Positions 9,133 through 17,330 of a stretch of 64,000 nt of DNA are shown piece after piece. Below the pieces are notes generated by a model, which was not told the DNA's origin, did not search any database, and saw nothing but the letters and a program-made list of their open reading frames with translations. The stretch comes from Ignavibacteria bacterium (GTDB lineage: Bacteria; Bacteroidota; Ignavibacteria; Ignavibacteriales; Melioribacteraceae): contig JAAYAN010000116.1 of assembly GCA_012719345.1 (NCBI GenBank), positions 27,669-91,668 on the forward strand, in the 5' to 3' direction. Both the position numbers and the translations under genes were made by a program. How positions within the stretch are numbered: position 1 is the stretch's first letter; every line of letters begins with the position of its first letter.

Positions 9133-9705
9133 GTGGAAAAAGATGAAGACGTAAAGAAAAGTATTTTAGATGCTTCCAGAATTGTATTTCAAAAGTGGGG
9201 CTTAAATAAAAGTACAATGGAAGATATTGCCCGCGAAACAGGAAAAGGCAAAAGCACTCTTTATTATTACTTTAAAAACAAAGAAGAAATCTTTGAAACG
9301 ATTGCTAAACAAGAGTTTACAGCAATTTTAATAAAAGTGCAAAGTGTAATTAAACTTGAAAAAAGTGCAAAGGAAAAACTGAAGTTATACCTTATCACTA
9401 TGATAAAAGAGATTAAAAATACTGTAAGTATTTATCCTCTTGCAAAAGGTGAATTGAAAGCAAATAAACATTTTTTAAACGAGATTCAGAAATATTTGGC
9501 AGATAGGCAAGAAGATATTGTTATGGAAATATTGATTGAAGGACAAAAATCGGGAGAGCTTAATTATTTAAAGGCAAATGATTTAAAAAAAGCTGCAGAT
9601 GTTTTAATTGGTATTGTGAGAGCCTTAAGCTTGTATTTGTTTTTTGATGTTGACGACGATGAGCAGATTGATATAGCAGTAAAATTTATTACAAGCGGCA
9701 TTTAA
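9133..9705 (+). CDS. TetR-family transcriptional regulator, probable repressor of the adjacent RND pump
   Basis: 190 residues with a GTG start preceded by AAAGG. The N-terminal helix-turn-helix is typical: STMEDIARETGKGKSTLYYYF at about residues 29-49, followed by NKEEIFETI. The C-terminal ligand-binding half is helical and diverged, ending with a TetR_C-like segment (VLIGIVRALSLYLFF). It lies 58 bases before the membrane-fusion gene of the RND pump on the same strand. This is the usual arrangement for a local repressor that is relieved by pump substrates; that role is inferred from context. The 118-base gap upstream holds no clear long operator. Confidence 0.9.
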   Translation: MEKDEDVKKSILDASRIVFQKWGLNKSTMEDIARETGKGKSTLYYYFKNKEEIFETIAKQEFTAILIKVQSVIKLEKSAKEKLKLYLITMIKEIKNTVSIYPLAKGELKANKHFLNEIQKYLADRQEDIVMEILIEGQKSGELNYLKANDLKKAADVLIGIVRALSLYLFFDVDDDEQIDIAVKFITSGI

Positions 9706-9763
9706 AAATTTGTAAAGTGTCGAACAAAAAACTTAAAAAGTCAAATAATCTAAAAGGGAATAT

Positions 9764-10810
9764 ATGAAATCGTACAAAATATTCACATTTGCATTGTTAT
9801 TTGCATTAACTTGGTTTGTACAATCGTGCTCAAATGACAATTCAGAAACTACTCAAACTAATGAAATTAGAGTGAAAACAATAAAAGTAAGCACTATTTC
9901 AGAAAACGAAGCTTTTGCTTACAGTGGAACAATAGAAGAATCGGAATCTATACCGATGAGTTTTTCGGTAATTGGAACTGTATCAAGAGTTTATGTATCG
10001 GAAGGGGACTATATAAAAAAAGGTCAGTTGCTGGCGGAATTGGATGCAAGTACGGCAAAAAGCTCTCTTGAAATGGCTGAAGCAACTCTCAAACAAGCAG
10101 AGGATGCGTACGAAAGACTTTCCCCGATGTATAAAAACGGAAATCTCCCGGAGATAAAATTTATTGAGGCTGAAGCAAATCTTCAAAAAGCAAAGGCAGC
10201 TGCAGCCATAGCAAAAAAAAATGCAGATGATTGTAAGCTTTTTGCTGCTGAAAGCGGAATTATCGGCAAGCGTTCAATAGATCCGGGAATGATTGCAATG
10301 CCGAATGTAACTTCCATAAACATTGTTAAAATTGAAAAAGTGTTTGCCCGGATTCCTGTTCCTGAAAACGAAATATCGAGTGTTAAAAACGGACAGAAAG
10401 CTAAAATTAAAATATCTGCGTTAAAAAATGCTGTTTTTACCGGAATAATTGAAGAAGTAGGTGTCGTTGCCGATCCGCTTTCGCATTCTTACAAAGTAAA
10501 AGCAGGAATAATTAACACAGGTTATCAAATTAAACCAGGGATGGTTTGCAACGCAGTAATAGAAAGAAAAGATGAAACAAACAGGTGTTTTATCCCGAAT
10601 AAAGCTTTGATGGTTGACGAAGCTGGTAAAAATTTTGTATTCTCAGTTGATACACTTAAAAACAGAGCTGTTCGCAAGTATGTTGAAGCAGGGGAAATAT
10701 TAAAAAACGGCATTGAAATAAAAAGCGGGTTGGATGCCGGTGAAGAAATTGTTGTATCGGGACAGCAAAAAATGGTAAATAATTCACTTGTTCGTATAAT
10801 TAACAATTAA
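9764..10810 (+). CDS. RND efflux periplasmic adaptor (membrane fusion protein), lipoprotein
   Basis: 348 residues. A signal sequence ends in a lipobox (VQSC), so the mature protein starts at the Cys and is lipid-anchored. Then come the HlyD-like barrel-sandwich segment (SVIGTVSRVYVSEGDYIKKG), a short alpha-hairpin rich in A, K and E, the second lipoyl half and beta-barrel (VFARIPVPENEISSVKNGQ), and a membrane-proximal domain near the C-terminus (GLDAGEEIVVSGQQKMVNNS). It bridges the inner-membrane pump and the outer-membrane channel encoded by the next two genes. AGGGA precedes the ATG. It is 13 bases from the permease gene. Confidence 0.94.
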   Translation: MKSYKIFTFALLFALTWFVQSCSNDNSETTQTNEIRVKTIKVSTISENEAFAYSGTIEESESIPMSFSVIGTVSRVYVSEGDYIKKGQLLAELDASTAKSSLEMAEATLKQAEDAYERLSPMYKNGNLPEIKFIEAEANLQKAKAAAAIAKKNADDCKLFAAESGIIGKRSIDPGMIAMPNVTSINIVKIEKVFARIPVPENEISSVKNGQKAKIKISALKNAVFTGIIEEVGVVADPLSHSYKVKAGIINTGYQIKPGMVCNAVIERKDETNRCFIPNKALMVDEAGKNFVFSVDTLKNRAVRKYVEAGEILKNGIEIKSGLDAGEEIVVSGQQKMVNNSLVRIINN

Positions 10811-10823
10811 TCGGACAAAAAAA

Positions 10824-13800
10824 ATGAAAAACAAATTTGAATTAATAGAATCTTTACTTCATCATAAACAGCTTATTTTTATAATAACGGGTATTTTCAT
10901 TCTGATAGGAATTTTGGGATTGATAGAAATGCCAAGAGATGAATTTCCGGCATTTACAATCAGACAAGGGATAATTGTAGGTGTTTTTCCGGGTGCATCA
11001 TCTAACCAGGTGGAAGAACAATTAACAACAAAAGTTGAAAACTACCTTTTCGAATACAAATCTGTTGAAAGAGCAAAAACTTATTCGGTTTCAAAAGAAA
11101 ACGTTATGGTAATTTATGTTGAAGTTTCTGAAAGCGAAAACGATCCGGATGCTTTCTGGGTAAAACTTCGCAAAGGTCTGGATGAACTTAAAAAAGAACT
11201 TCCTTCAGGGGTTTCCTCATTAACTGCTGATAACGATTTTGGAAATACTTCCGCACTTTTGTTTGCCGTACAGTCCGAAACAAAAACATATAAAGAACTG
11301 GAAATGTATGTTAAGGATTTCGAAAAAGATGTAAGAAGAGTGGAATCGGTATCCAAAGTTAAACATTACGGACTGCAGAAAGAACAAATCAGCGTTTATC
11401 TGGATGAAGATAAAATTAAAAATTATGGAATAAAACCTCTTACGGTTTTTACTTCAATTGTTCCGCAAAACACAGTAAATTATTCCGGCGAGATAGATGA
11501 TGGAAATCTTATTTATCCGGTAAGAGTACCTTTGAATTTCAAATCCGAAGAAGATATTGCAAATCAAATTGTCTTTTCCGATCCTTCGGGCAATGTAATC
11601 AGACTTAAAGATGTTGCAAAAATTGTTCGGGAATATCCTGATCCAGATTCTTATGTAAGAGTTAACGGAAAGAAATGTCTTATTGTATCCTTAGAGATGA
11701 AACCAGGATATAATATCGTAAAATTTGGCGGCGAGGTAAGCGACGCTGTGGAGAAATTCACAAATTCGCTGCCTCAGGATGTGAAACTAATAACTATTTC
11801 AGATGTCCCCAATTTTGTTTCGCACGCAATTGGTAATTTCCTAAAAGAGTTTTTAATAGCGATGATTTCTGTAATATTAGTTACAATTTTGCTTCTTCCC
11901 GGAAGAATTGCAGGAATTGCGGCGCTTGCCATTCCGACTTCAATTTTAACTGCAATCGGGATAATGTGGGCAATCGGAATGGATCTTCAAACTGTATCGC
12001 TGGCAGGATTGATTATTGTTTTAGGAATAAGTGTTGATGATGCAATAGTAATAATTGATAATTATGTTGAAAAACTGGACAAGGGAATTTCGCCGCGCGA
12101 GGCTGCATCAAAAAGTGTAACTGAACTTTTTGCATCTGTATTTACAGCAACACTTACAATAATTGCATGCTTTATTCCGATTCAGTTTTTTATGATTGGC
12201 ACTGCCGGAGATTTTGTAAGGTCGTTGCCAATTACAATAACATTTGCGCTTGCTATATCCTTAATCATTTCGGTAACTTTATCACCGCTTGTAAGTTATA
12301 TGTTTATCAAAACCGGGATAAATAATAAAAAGAAAGATTCCGGGGAAAAATCGTTTTTGGATATTCTTCAGAATAATTACGATAAATTGCTTGAAAAAGT
12401 ATTTACAAAGAAAAAATTGGTGGTTTTTGTTGGAGGATTAACTTTTATTATCGGATTATTAATCCTGGCAATCACACCTCAGCAGTCATTCCCAAAAATC
12501 GAAAGAAATCAGTTTGCGGTTGAAGTGTATCTGCCATCAGGTTATTCTTTGAAGCAGACAGATAAAGTTATGAAAGAAATTGAGGAAATTTTATCAAAGG
12601 ATAAAAGAATTCAGGTTGTTACATCTTTTGTAGGGACAAGCTCACCAAGGTTTAACGCCTTATATGCGCCGAATTTTCCCGGAAAGAATTACGGACAATT
12701 TGTTGTGCTTACAGAATCGAATGAAGCAACTGTTGAAATTCTTGACGAATACACAAAAAAATACAGAACAATTGCTCCCGAAGCGGATATAAGATGGAAG
12801 CAGCTTGAAATGGCTGTATCTAAAGCTCCTATCGAAATAAGAATATCGGGAAACGACATAAAAACAATAAAGCAAATTTCCGATTCAGTTAAAAATATTC
12901 TTACCGGTATTGAAGGTGTTTCGATGACCAGAACTGATTTTGACCACCCGGTTCAATCGATAGACCTTGCAATTAAAAGAGACGAGGCAGCAAGATTAGG
13001 ATATTCGAATTCTATAATAAGCTACTCTTTAATGTTAGGCACAAAAGGATTTCCGATATCAACAATTTGGGAAGGCGATTATCCCGTAAACGTAAATCTG
13101 AAAATAGCAAAAAACAGCAGGTGCAATCCGGAAACAATCAGAAACCAATACATAACATCACCTTATGCGGTTACTTCTGTTCCGCTTAGACAAATAGCGG
13201 ATTTGAAACCCGGATGGACAGAAGGTCAGATTGTAAGGAGAAACGGAATAAGAACTTTAACGGTTTTAGCAGATATTGACAGAGATAAATATGCTTCAAA
13301 AATATTTGACAAGGCTCGTAACTCAATTGAAGAAATGGATTTACCGGATGGAATAAGCATAAGCTACGGCGGAGAACATCAGGATAGTATTGAGTACATT
13401 ACGCCTTTCTATTATGCACTTGCAGTAAGTGTTGTACTGATATTTCTTATAATAATGTCGCAATTCAGGAATATAAAAACTACTATACTGATTATGCTTA
13501 CAATGCCTTTAAGCGTTTTTGGAGCAGCTTTGGGTATGTTTATAACCGGTTATCCTTTCAGTGTTACAGCGTTTATCGGACTTATCGGTTTGATGGGAAT
13601 TGTTGTAAGAAACGGTATAATTTTAATTTCTTATGCTAATGAATTGCAAAGGGAACACGGACATACTTTGGAAGAGGCAGCAATTATGGCTGGGAAAAGA
13701 AGGATGCGCCCTATCTTTTTAACTTCTGCCGCAGCAGCAGTCGGGGTTATTCCTATGATAGTCAGCGGGTCGTCTTTATGGGGACCTTTAGGCTCGGTAA

Positions 13801-13907
13801 TATGCTTCGGACTTCTATTTGCACTTATTTTATCGTTAATCGTTTTACCGGTACTTTACTATTATTTTCATAGAAATGATTTTAACAAAGTTGAAGAGGA
13901 TATTTAA
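10824..13907 (+). CDS. RND-family efflux permease (AcrB/MdtB superfamily)
   Basis: 1027 residues, the usual RND length. There are two repeats, each with one transmembrane helix, a large periplasmic loop and then a bundle of helices. The proton-relay aspartates are visible in TM4 as SVDDAIVIIDNY. The second half ends with GIVVRNGIILISYANELQ and RMRPIFLTSAAAAVGVIPM, conserved in the hydrophobe/amphiphile efflux branch. It exports hydrophobic compounds in exchange for protons as a trimer with the adaptor and the TolC-like channel of this operon. It is followed by one base, then the TolC-like gene. The substrate cannot be predicted. Confidence 0.95.
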   Translation: MKNKFELIESLLHHKQLIFIITGIFILIGILGLIEMPRDEFPAFTIRQGIIVGVFPGASSNQVEEQLTTKVENYLFEYKSVERAKTYSVSKENVMVIYVEVSESENDPDAFWVKLRKGLDELKKELPSGVSSLTADNDFGNTSALLFAVQSETKTYKELEMYVKDFEKDVRRVESVSKVKHYGLQKEQISVYLDEDKIKNYGIKPLTVFTSIVPQNTVNYSGEIDDGNLIYPVRVPLNFKSEEDIANQIVFSDPSGNVIRLKDVAKIVREYPDPDSYVRVNGKKCLIVSLEMKPGYNIVKFGGEVSDAVEKFTNSLPQDVKLITISDVPNFVSHAIGNFLKEFLIAMISVILVTILLLPGRIAGIAALAIPTSILTAIGIMWAIGMDLQTVSLAGLIIVLGISVDDAIVIIDNYVEKLDKGISPREAASKSVTELFASVFTATLTIIACFIPIQFFMIGTAGDFVRSLPITITFALAISLIISVTLSPLVSYMFIKTGINNKKKDSGEKSFLDILQNNYDKLLEKVFTKKKLVVFVGGLTFIIGLLILAITPQQSFPKIERNQFAVEVYLPSGYSLKQTDKVMKEIEEILSKDKRIQVVTSFVGTSSPRFNALYAPNFPGKNYGQFVVLTESNEATVEILDEYTKKYRTIAPEADIRWKQLEMAVSKAPIEIRISGNDIKTIKQISDSVKNILTGIEGVSMTRTDFDHPVQSIDLAIKRDEAARLGYSNSIISYSLMLGTKGFPISTIWEGDYPVNVNLKIAKNSRCNPETIRNQYITSPYAVTSVPLRQIADLKPGWTEGQIVRRNGIRTLTVLADIDRDKYASKIFDKARNSIEEMDLPDGISISYGGEHQDSIEYITPFYYALAVSVVLIFLIIMSQFRNIKTTILIMLTMPLSVFGAALGMFITGYPFSVTAFIGLIGLMGIVVRNGIILISYANELQREHGHTLEEAAIMAGKRRMRPIFLTSAAAAVGVIPMIVSGSSLWGPLGSVICFGLLFALILSLIVLPVLYYYFHRNDFNKVEEDI

Positions 13908-13908
13908 T

Positions 13909-15261
13909 ATGAAACAAATATATGTCAGCATAATTACTGCAATAATTTTGTCGTCGGAATTGTTTGCGCAAAATTATCTTTCTCTCGAACAAAGCATCCG
14001 GCTGGCAATGGAAAATAATGTTGAAAGTAAAAACAGCAAGCTCGAAACCGAAGCGGCGGCTCAAACAAGGAAAGCAGCATTTACAAACTATTTTCCTGAT
14101 GTAAGCGCAGGAGGAATGATTTGGACTTCTAAAGAAAATCTGATGGAGATTGAAAATCACGGCGGAAATCTTCCGGTTTATGATGGAAATAAAGCTAATT
14201 TGAAAAATGCTACACAGTACGCATATCTTCCAAGTTCTACAATTGGAATGATGAAGAATGGAACCGTGGGATACGTAAATATAGTTCAACCTGTTTTTGC
14301 CGGAGGAAGAATTATCAATGGCAACAGACTTGCTTCGCTGGGCAGGGAAGTGGCAGAAAAAAAAGAAAGTATAGTAAGCAATGAAGTTGTGCTGGAAACC
14401 TGGCAGCATTATTGGCAGGTTGTTTCCCTTGATGAAAAATATCTGACTGTTAAAAAGTATGAAGAGCTTTTGCAAAGGCTATTATTACAATCCGAAAACG
14501 CATATAGTTCGGGATTGATTATGAAAAATGATGTTCTGAAAGTAAAACTTAAATTAAGCGAAATTCAGTTAAATCTTTCAAAAATAAACAGCGGTAGAAA
14601 GTTATCGAAAATGGCGTTTTGCAGACATCTCGGAATTGAATATGATTCTTCAATTGTCCTTAATGATAAACTGGAAATATCGGAATTGCCGGCAAAATAT
14701 TTTGTTGATAAAGATGTAGCCCTTTTGAAAAGAAATGAATACTCAATGCTCGAAAAATGCGTTGAAGCCGCCGAATTAAATACTTCTATTAAATATGGAG
14801 AATATTTGCCGCAAGTTGCAGTGGGATTAAGCGGAATGTATATGAAATTTGACCAGAATGACAGCCGGAATATCGGTTTGGCTTTCGGTACGGTTTCAAT
14901 TCCGGTATCCGGTTGGTGGGGAGGTTCTCACGAGATTCAGGAATCGAATATAAAAGAGCAGATTGCAAGGAATAATTTCGAAGATACAAAAAAACTTCTT
15001 CTATTGCAGATGGAAAAATCCTGGCAGGATTTGAATGATTCGTACAAACAGTATTTGTTAAGTATGGATGCGAAAACCCAGGCTGAAGAAAACTTAAAGG
15101 TTAATGAGGACAGCTTTAAAAACGGATTGATTACAGTATCCGATTTGCTTGAAGCACAGGCTTTGCAGCAACAGGCAGAAGAACAGTACACAGATGCAAA
15201 ATCGAACTATAAAATGAAAGTTATTGATTATTTAATAGTAACCGGGAGAAACGCTGAGTAA
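13909..15261 (+). CDS. TolC-family outer-membrane efflux protein
   Basis: 450 residues from ATG 13909, chosen because GAGGA (13896-13900) precedes it and because it yields a clean signal peptide ending LFAQ. A longer in-frame start at 13876 would overlap the permease gene. Two OEP repeats are visible: LSLEQSIRLAMENN at the start of the first, then long amphipathic helices rich in E, K and Q. The second ends SFKNGLITVSDLLEAQALQQQAEEQYTDAKSNY-like, cut here for length, which is typical of TolC helix H8. It completes a regulator, adaptor, pump and channel set. No strong terminator follows. Confidence 0.92.
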   Translation: MKQIYVSIITAIILSSELFAQNYLSLEQSIRLAMENNVESKNSKLETEAAAQTRKAAFTNYFPDVSAGGMIWTSKENLMEIENHGGNLPVYDGNKANLKNATQYAYLPSSTIGMMKNGTVGYVNIVQPVFAGGRIINGNRLASLGREVAEKKESIVSNEVVLETWQHYWQVVSLDEKYLTVKKYEELLQRLLLQSENAYSSGLIMKNDVLKVKLKLSEIQLNLSKINSGRKLSKMAFCRHLGIEYDSSIVLNDKLEISELPAKYFVDKDVALLKRNEYSMLEKCVEAAELNTSIKYGEYLPQVAVGLSGMYMKFDQNDSRNIGLAFGTVSIPVSGWWGGSHEIQESNIKEQIARNNFEDTKKLLLLQMEKSWQDLNDSYKQYLLSMDAKTQAEENLKVNEDSFKNGLITVSDLLEAQALQQQAEEQYTDAKSNYKMKVIDYLIVTGRNAE

Positions 15262-15270
15262 AATTAGCTT

Positions 15271-15304
15271 AACCTTCAAGGTTGCTGTTTTTAACCTGTA
15301 AGGT
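15271..15304. repeat. Two short palindromes between tolC-like and ABC-F genes
   Basis: AACCTTCAAGGTT (15271-15283) and AACCTGTAAGGT (15293-15304) are adjacent small palindromes sharing AACCT/AAGGT arms. They lie between convergent genes and lack a T-run. They could be decayed REP-type elements like those around 42 kb. The rest of this 96-base gap is featureless. Confidence 0.35.
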
Positions 15305-15357
15305 ATAATGCTTAAGTTGGAAATATAATTTTAATGGATATTAATAATTACTAAAAC

Positions 15358-17328
15358 CTATCCTGCAATTTCCTTAAATTCTTTCTCAATGGATGATTCA
15401 ATGTTTTCTAATTCTTCTTGAAGTTCAGTCCATTTTTCAAGCATTTGTTCAAGAGAGAGTTTAAGCTCGTTGTAAAACTTGTTTTTATTTTTCACATTTT
15501 CCGGATTTAAATAAATTGAAGGATCAGCAAGCTCTTTTTCAATGAGTACTATATCCTTTTCGGAATCGTGAATGTTTATTTCAAGCGTTTCAATTTGCTG
15601 TTTTAAATCTTTTGTAAGCTTGTAACGTTTATTTCTTAACTCGGCTTCAATTCTTTTAATATCTTTATTATCGGATAATGCTGATACAGGAAAGCTTTTT
15701 TTAGCGGGTAATTCTTTTTCAGGAATATTGCCTGTCTTGGACAGATAATAATCAATTCCGCCTTCAAACAATTTAAGCTTGTTATTTCTAATTTCTGCTA
15801 CTTTATTTACTATGGGGCGTAAAAACTCCACATCGTGCGAAACAATTATTTCGGTTCCTTTAAAATCAGTAAGAGCTTGCTGAAGAATTCTTTTAGAAGA
15901 AAAATCGAGATGGTTTGTAGGTTCATCGAGAATAATTAAGTTGGCTTTTGTAATTAAAATTTTTGCAAGTGCCACTCTGCTTTTTTCACCACCCGAAAGC
16001 ACTTTAACCTTTTTAAAAACATCGTCATCCGAAAATAAAAAAGAGCCTAATATTTTCCTTATCTGAAGCACTGTAAGGTTTTCCTGGCATTCCGATAGCG
16101 ATTCAATAAGATCGAGGTCAGTATTAAGATTATCAGCCACTTCCTGCGCATAGTACGAAATAAAAGTGTTATGCCCGTATTCCAAACTTCCGGAATCGAA
16201 TGATATTATTTTGGCAATAATTTTAGCAAAAGTGGTTTTACCGGCTCCATTCGGGCCGACAAATGCAATTTTATCCCCCCGGTCAACTTTAAAATTAATA
16301 TTATCTAAAACATTTTTTTTGCCGTAAGATTTAGAAATGCCAAATGCCAAAAGGGGAGTAACACCGCTTTTTACAGGTTCAGGAAAATGAATTCGAATTT
16401 CTTTTTCAGTCTGAGGAGCATCAACAATATCAACTTTTTCAAGCTGCTTAATTCTGCTTTGCACTTGTTTTGCTTTAGTTGCTTTATACCGGAATCGTTC
16501 AATAAAATCTTGTGTTGCCTTAATCTTTTTCTGCTGAAGTTTTAATTCTTCTTCCAGCCTTAAATCCCGTTCTTCTTTGAATTGAAGAAATGAATCAAGT
16601 TTTCCGTTATAGAAAGAAATTTTCCTGTTAAATATTTCGAGCGTTTTGTTAGTAATCTGATTAAGAAAATATCTGTCGTGACTTACGCATATTATTGTTC
16701 CCCGATAACTTTTAAAAAAATCGATAAGCCACTGCAAGGAGTCAATATCAAGATGGTTTGTCGGTTCATCAAGAAGAATTAAATCGTTATCTGCAGCAAG
16801 TATTTTAGCAAGTTCAATACGCATTTGCCATCCGCCGGAAAATTCGTCAGTATATCTGTCAAGATCGGAATTTGCAAAACCAAGTCCGGTTAGGATTTTT
16901 TCTATTGTAGAATTAAGGCTGTAAAATCCGGTTTCTTCTTTCCGGTGATTTATTTCACCCTGTTGTATTAAAAGTTTATGTCTTTCATCATCAGACAAAT
17001 CTTTTATTAGCAGCCGGAGATTTATTTTTTCGTCCATCTCAATGATATCGGCAGCAAAGGGGAGCGAAAATAAAACCTCATCTTTAATTTTTTTACCGCG
17101 GAGATTAACAAATTCCTGCGAAAGAAAACCGATTTTAATTCCGTTCGGCTTTTGCACCATTCCGGCTTCCGATAGTTCATATCCTTTAATTAATTTTAAA
17201 AGCGTTGATTTTCCGGTACCGTTGGAACCGACCAATGCAATTTTTTCGCCTTTATTAATTTTAAGATTAACATCTTCGAAAAGGTACTTTCCGGCAAATT
17301 GAATTGATAATCCGATCAGGTCAATCAT
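15358..17328 (-). CDS. ABC-F family ATPase (ribosome-associated type)
   Basis: 656 residues with two ABC domains in one chain and no membrane segments. The first has Walker A GSNGTGKST, signature FSGGWQMRIELAKIL and DEPTNHLDIDSLQWL. The second has GPNGAGKTT, LSGGEKSRVALAKIL and DEPTNHLDFSSKRIL. Between them lies the charged interdomain linker (about residues 240-320) characteristic of ABC-F proteins. A C-terminal coiled-coil of about 80 residues, rich in K, E and L, recalls Uup and YfmR. Such proteins act on ribosomes or on branched nucleic acids rather than in transport. The ATG is two bases after the stop of the propeller gene, so translation is coupled. Confidence 0.93.
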   Translation of the reverse strand: MIDLIGLSIQFAGKYLFEDVNLKINKGEKIALVGSNGTGKSTLLKLIKGYELSEAGMVQKPNGIKIGFLSQEFVNLRGKKIKDEVLFSLPFAADIIEMDEKINLRLLIKDLSDDERHKLLIQQGEINHRKEETGFYSLNSTIEKILTGLGFANSDLDRYTDEFSGGWQMRIELAKILAADNDLILLDEPTNHLDIDSLQWLIDFFKSYRGTIICVSHDRYFLNQITNKTLEIFNRKISFYNGKLDSFLQFKEERDLRLEEELKLQQKKIKATQDFIERFRYKATKAKQVQSRIKQLEKVDIVDAPQTEKEIRIHFPEPVKSGVTPLLAFGISKSYGKKNVLDNINFKVDRGDKIAFVGPNGAGKTTFAKIIAKIISFDSGSLEYGHNTFISYYAQEVADNLNTDLDLIESLSECQENLTVLQIRKILGSFLFSDDDVFKKVKVLSGGEKSRVALAKILITKANLIILDEPTNHLDFSSKRILQQALTDFKGTEIIVSHDVEFLRPIVNKVAEIRNNKLKLFEGGIDYYLSKTGNIPEKELPAKKSFPVSALSDNKDIKRIEAELRNKRYKLTKDLKQQIETLEINIHDSEKDIVLIEKELADPSIYLNPENVKNKNKFYNELKLSLEQMLEKWTELQEELENIESSIEKEFKEIAG

Positions 17329-17330
17329 TT

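Noticed and set aside
13882..14475. 197-codon minus-strand frame
   Set aside because: It is antisense to the TolC-like gene; Phe/Cys/His-rich composition is that of a shadow frame and it has no plausible start.
15271..15304. Terminator between the TolC-like and ABC-F genes
   Set aside because: Stems of only 5 to 6 bp with no T-run on either strand.
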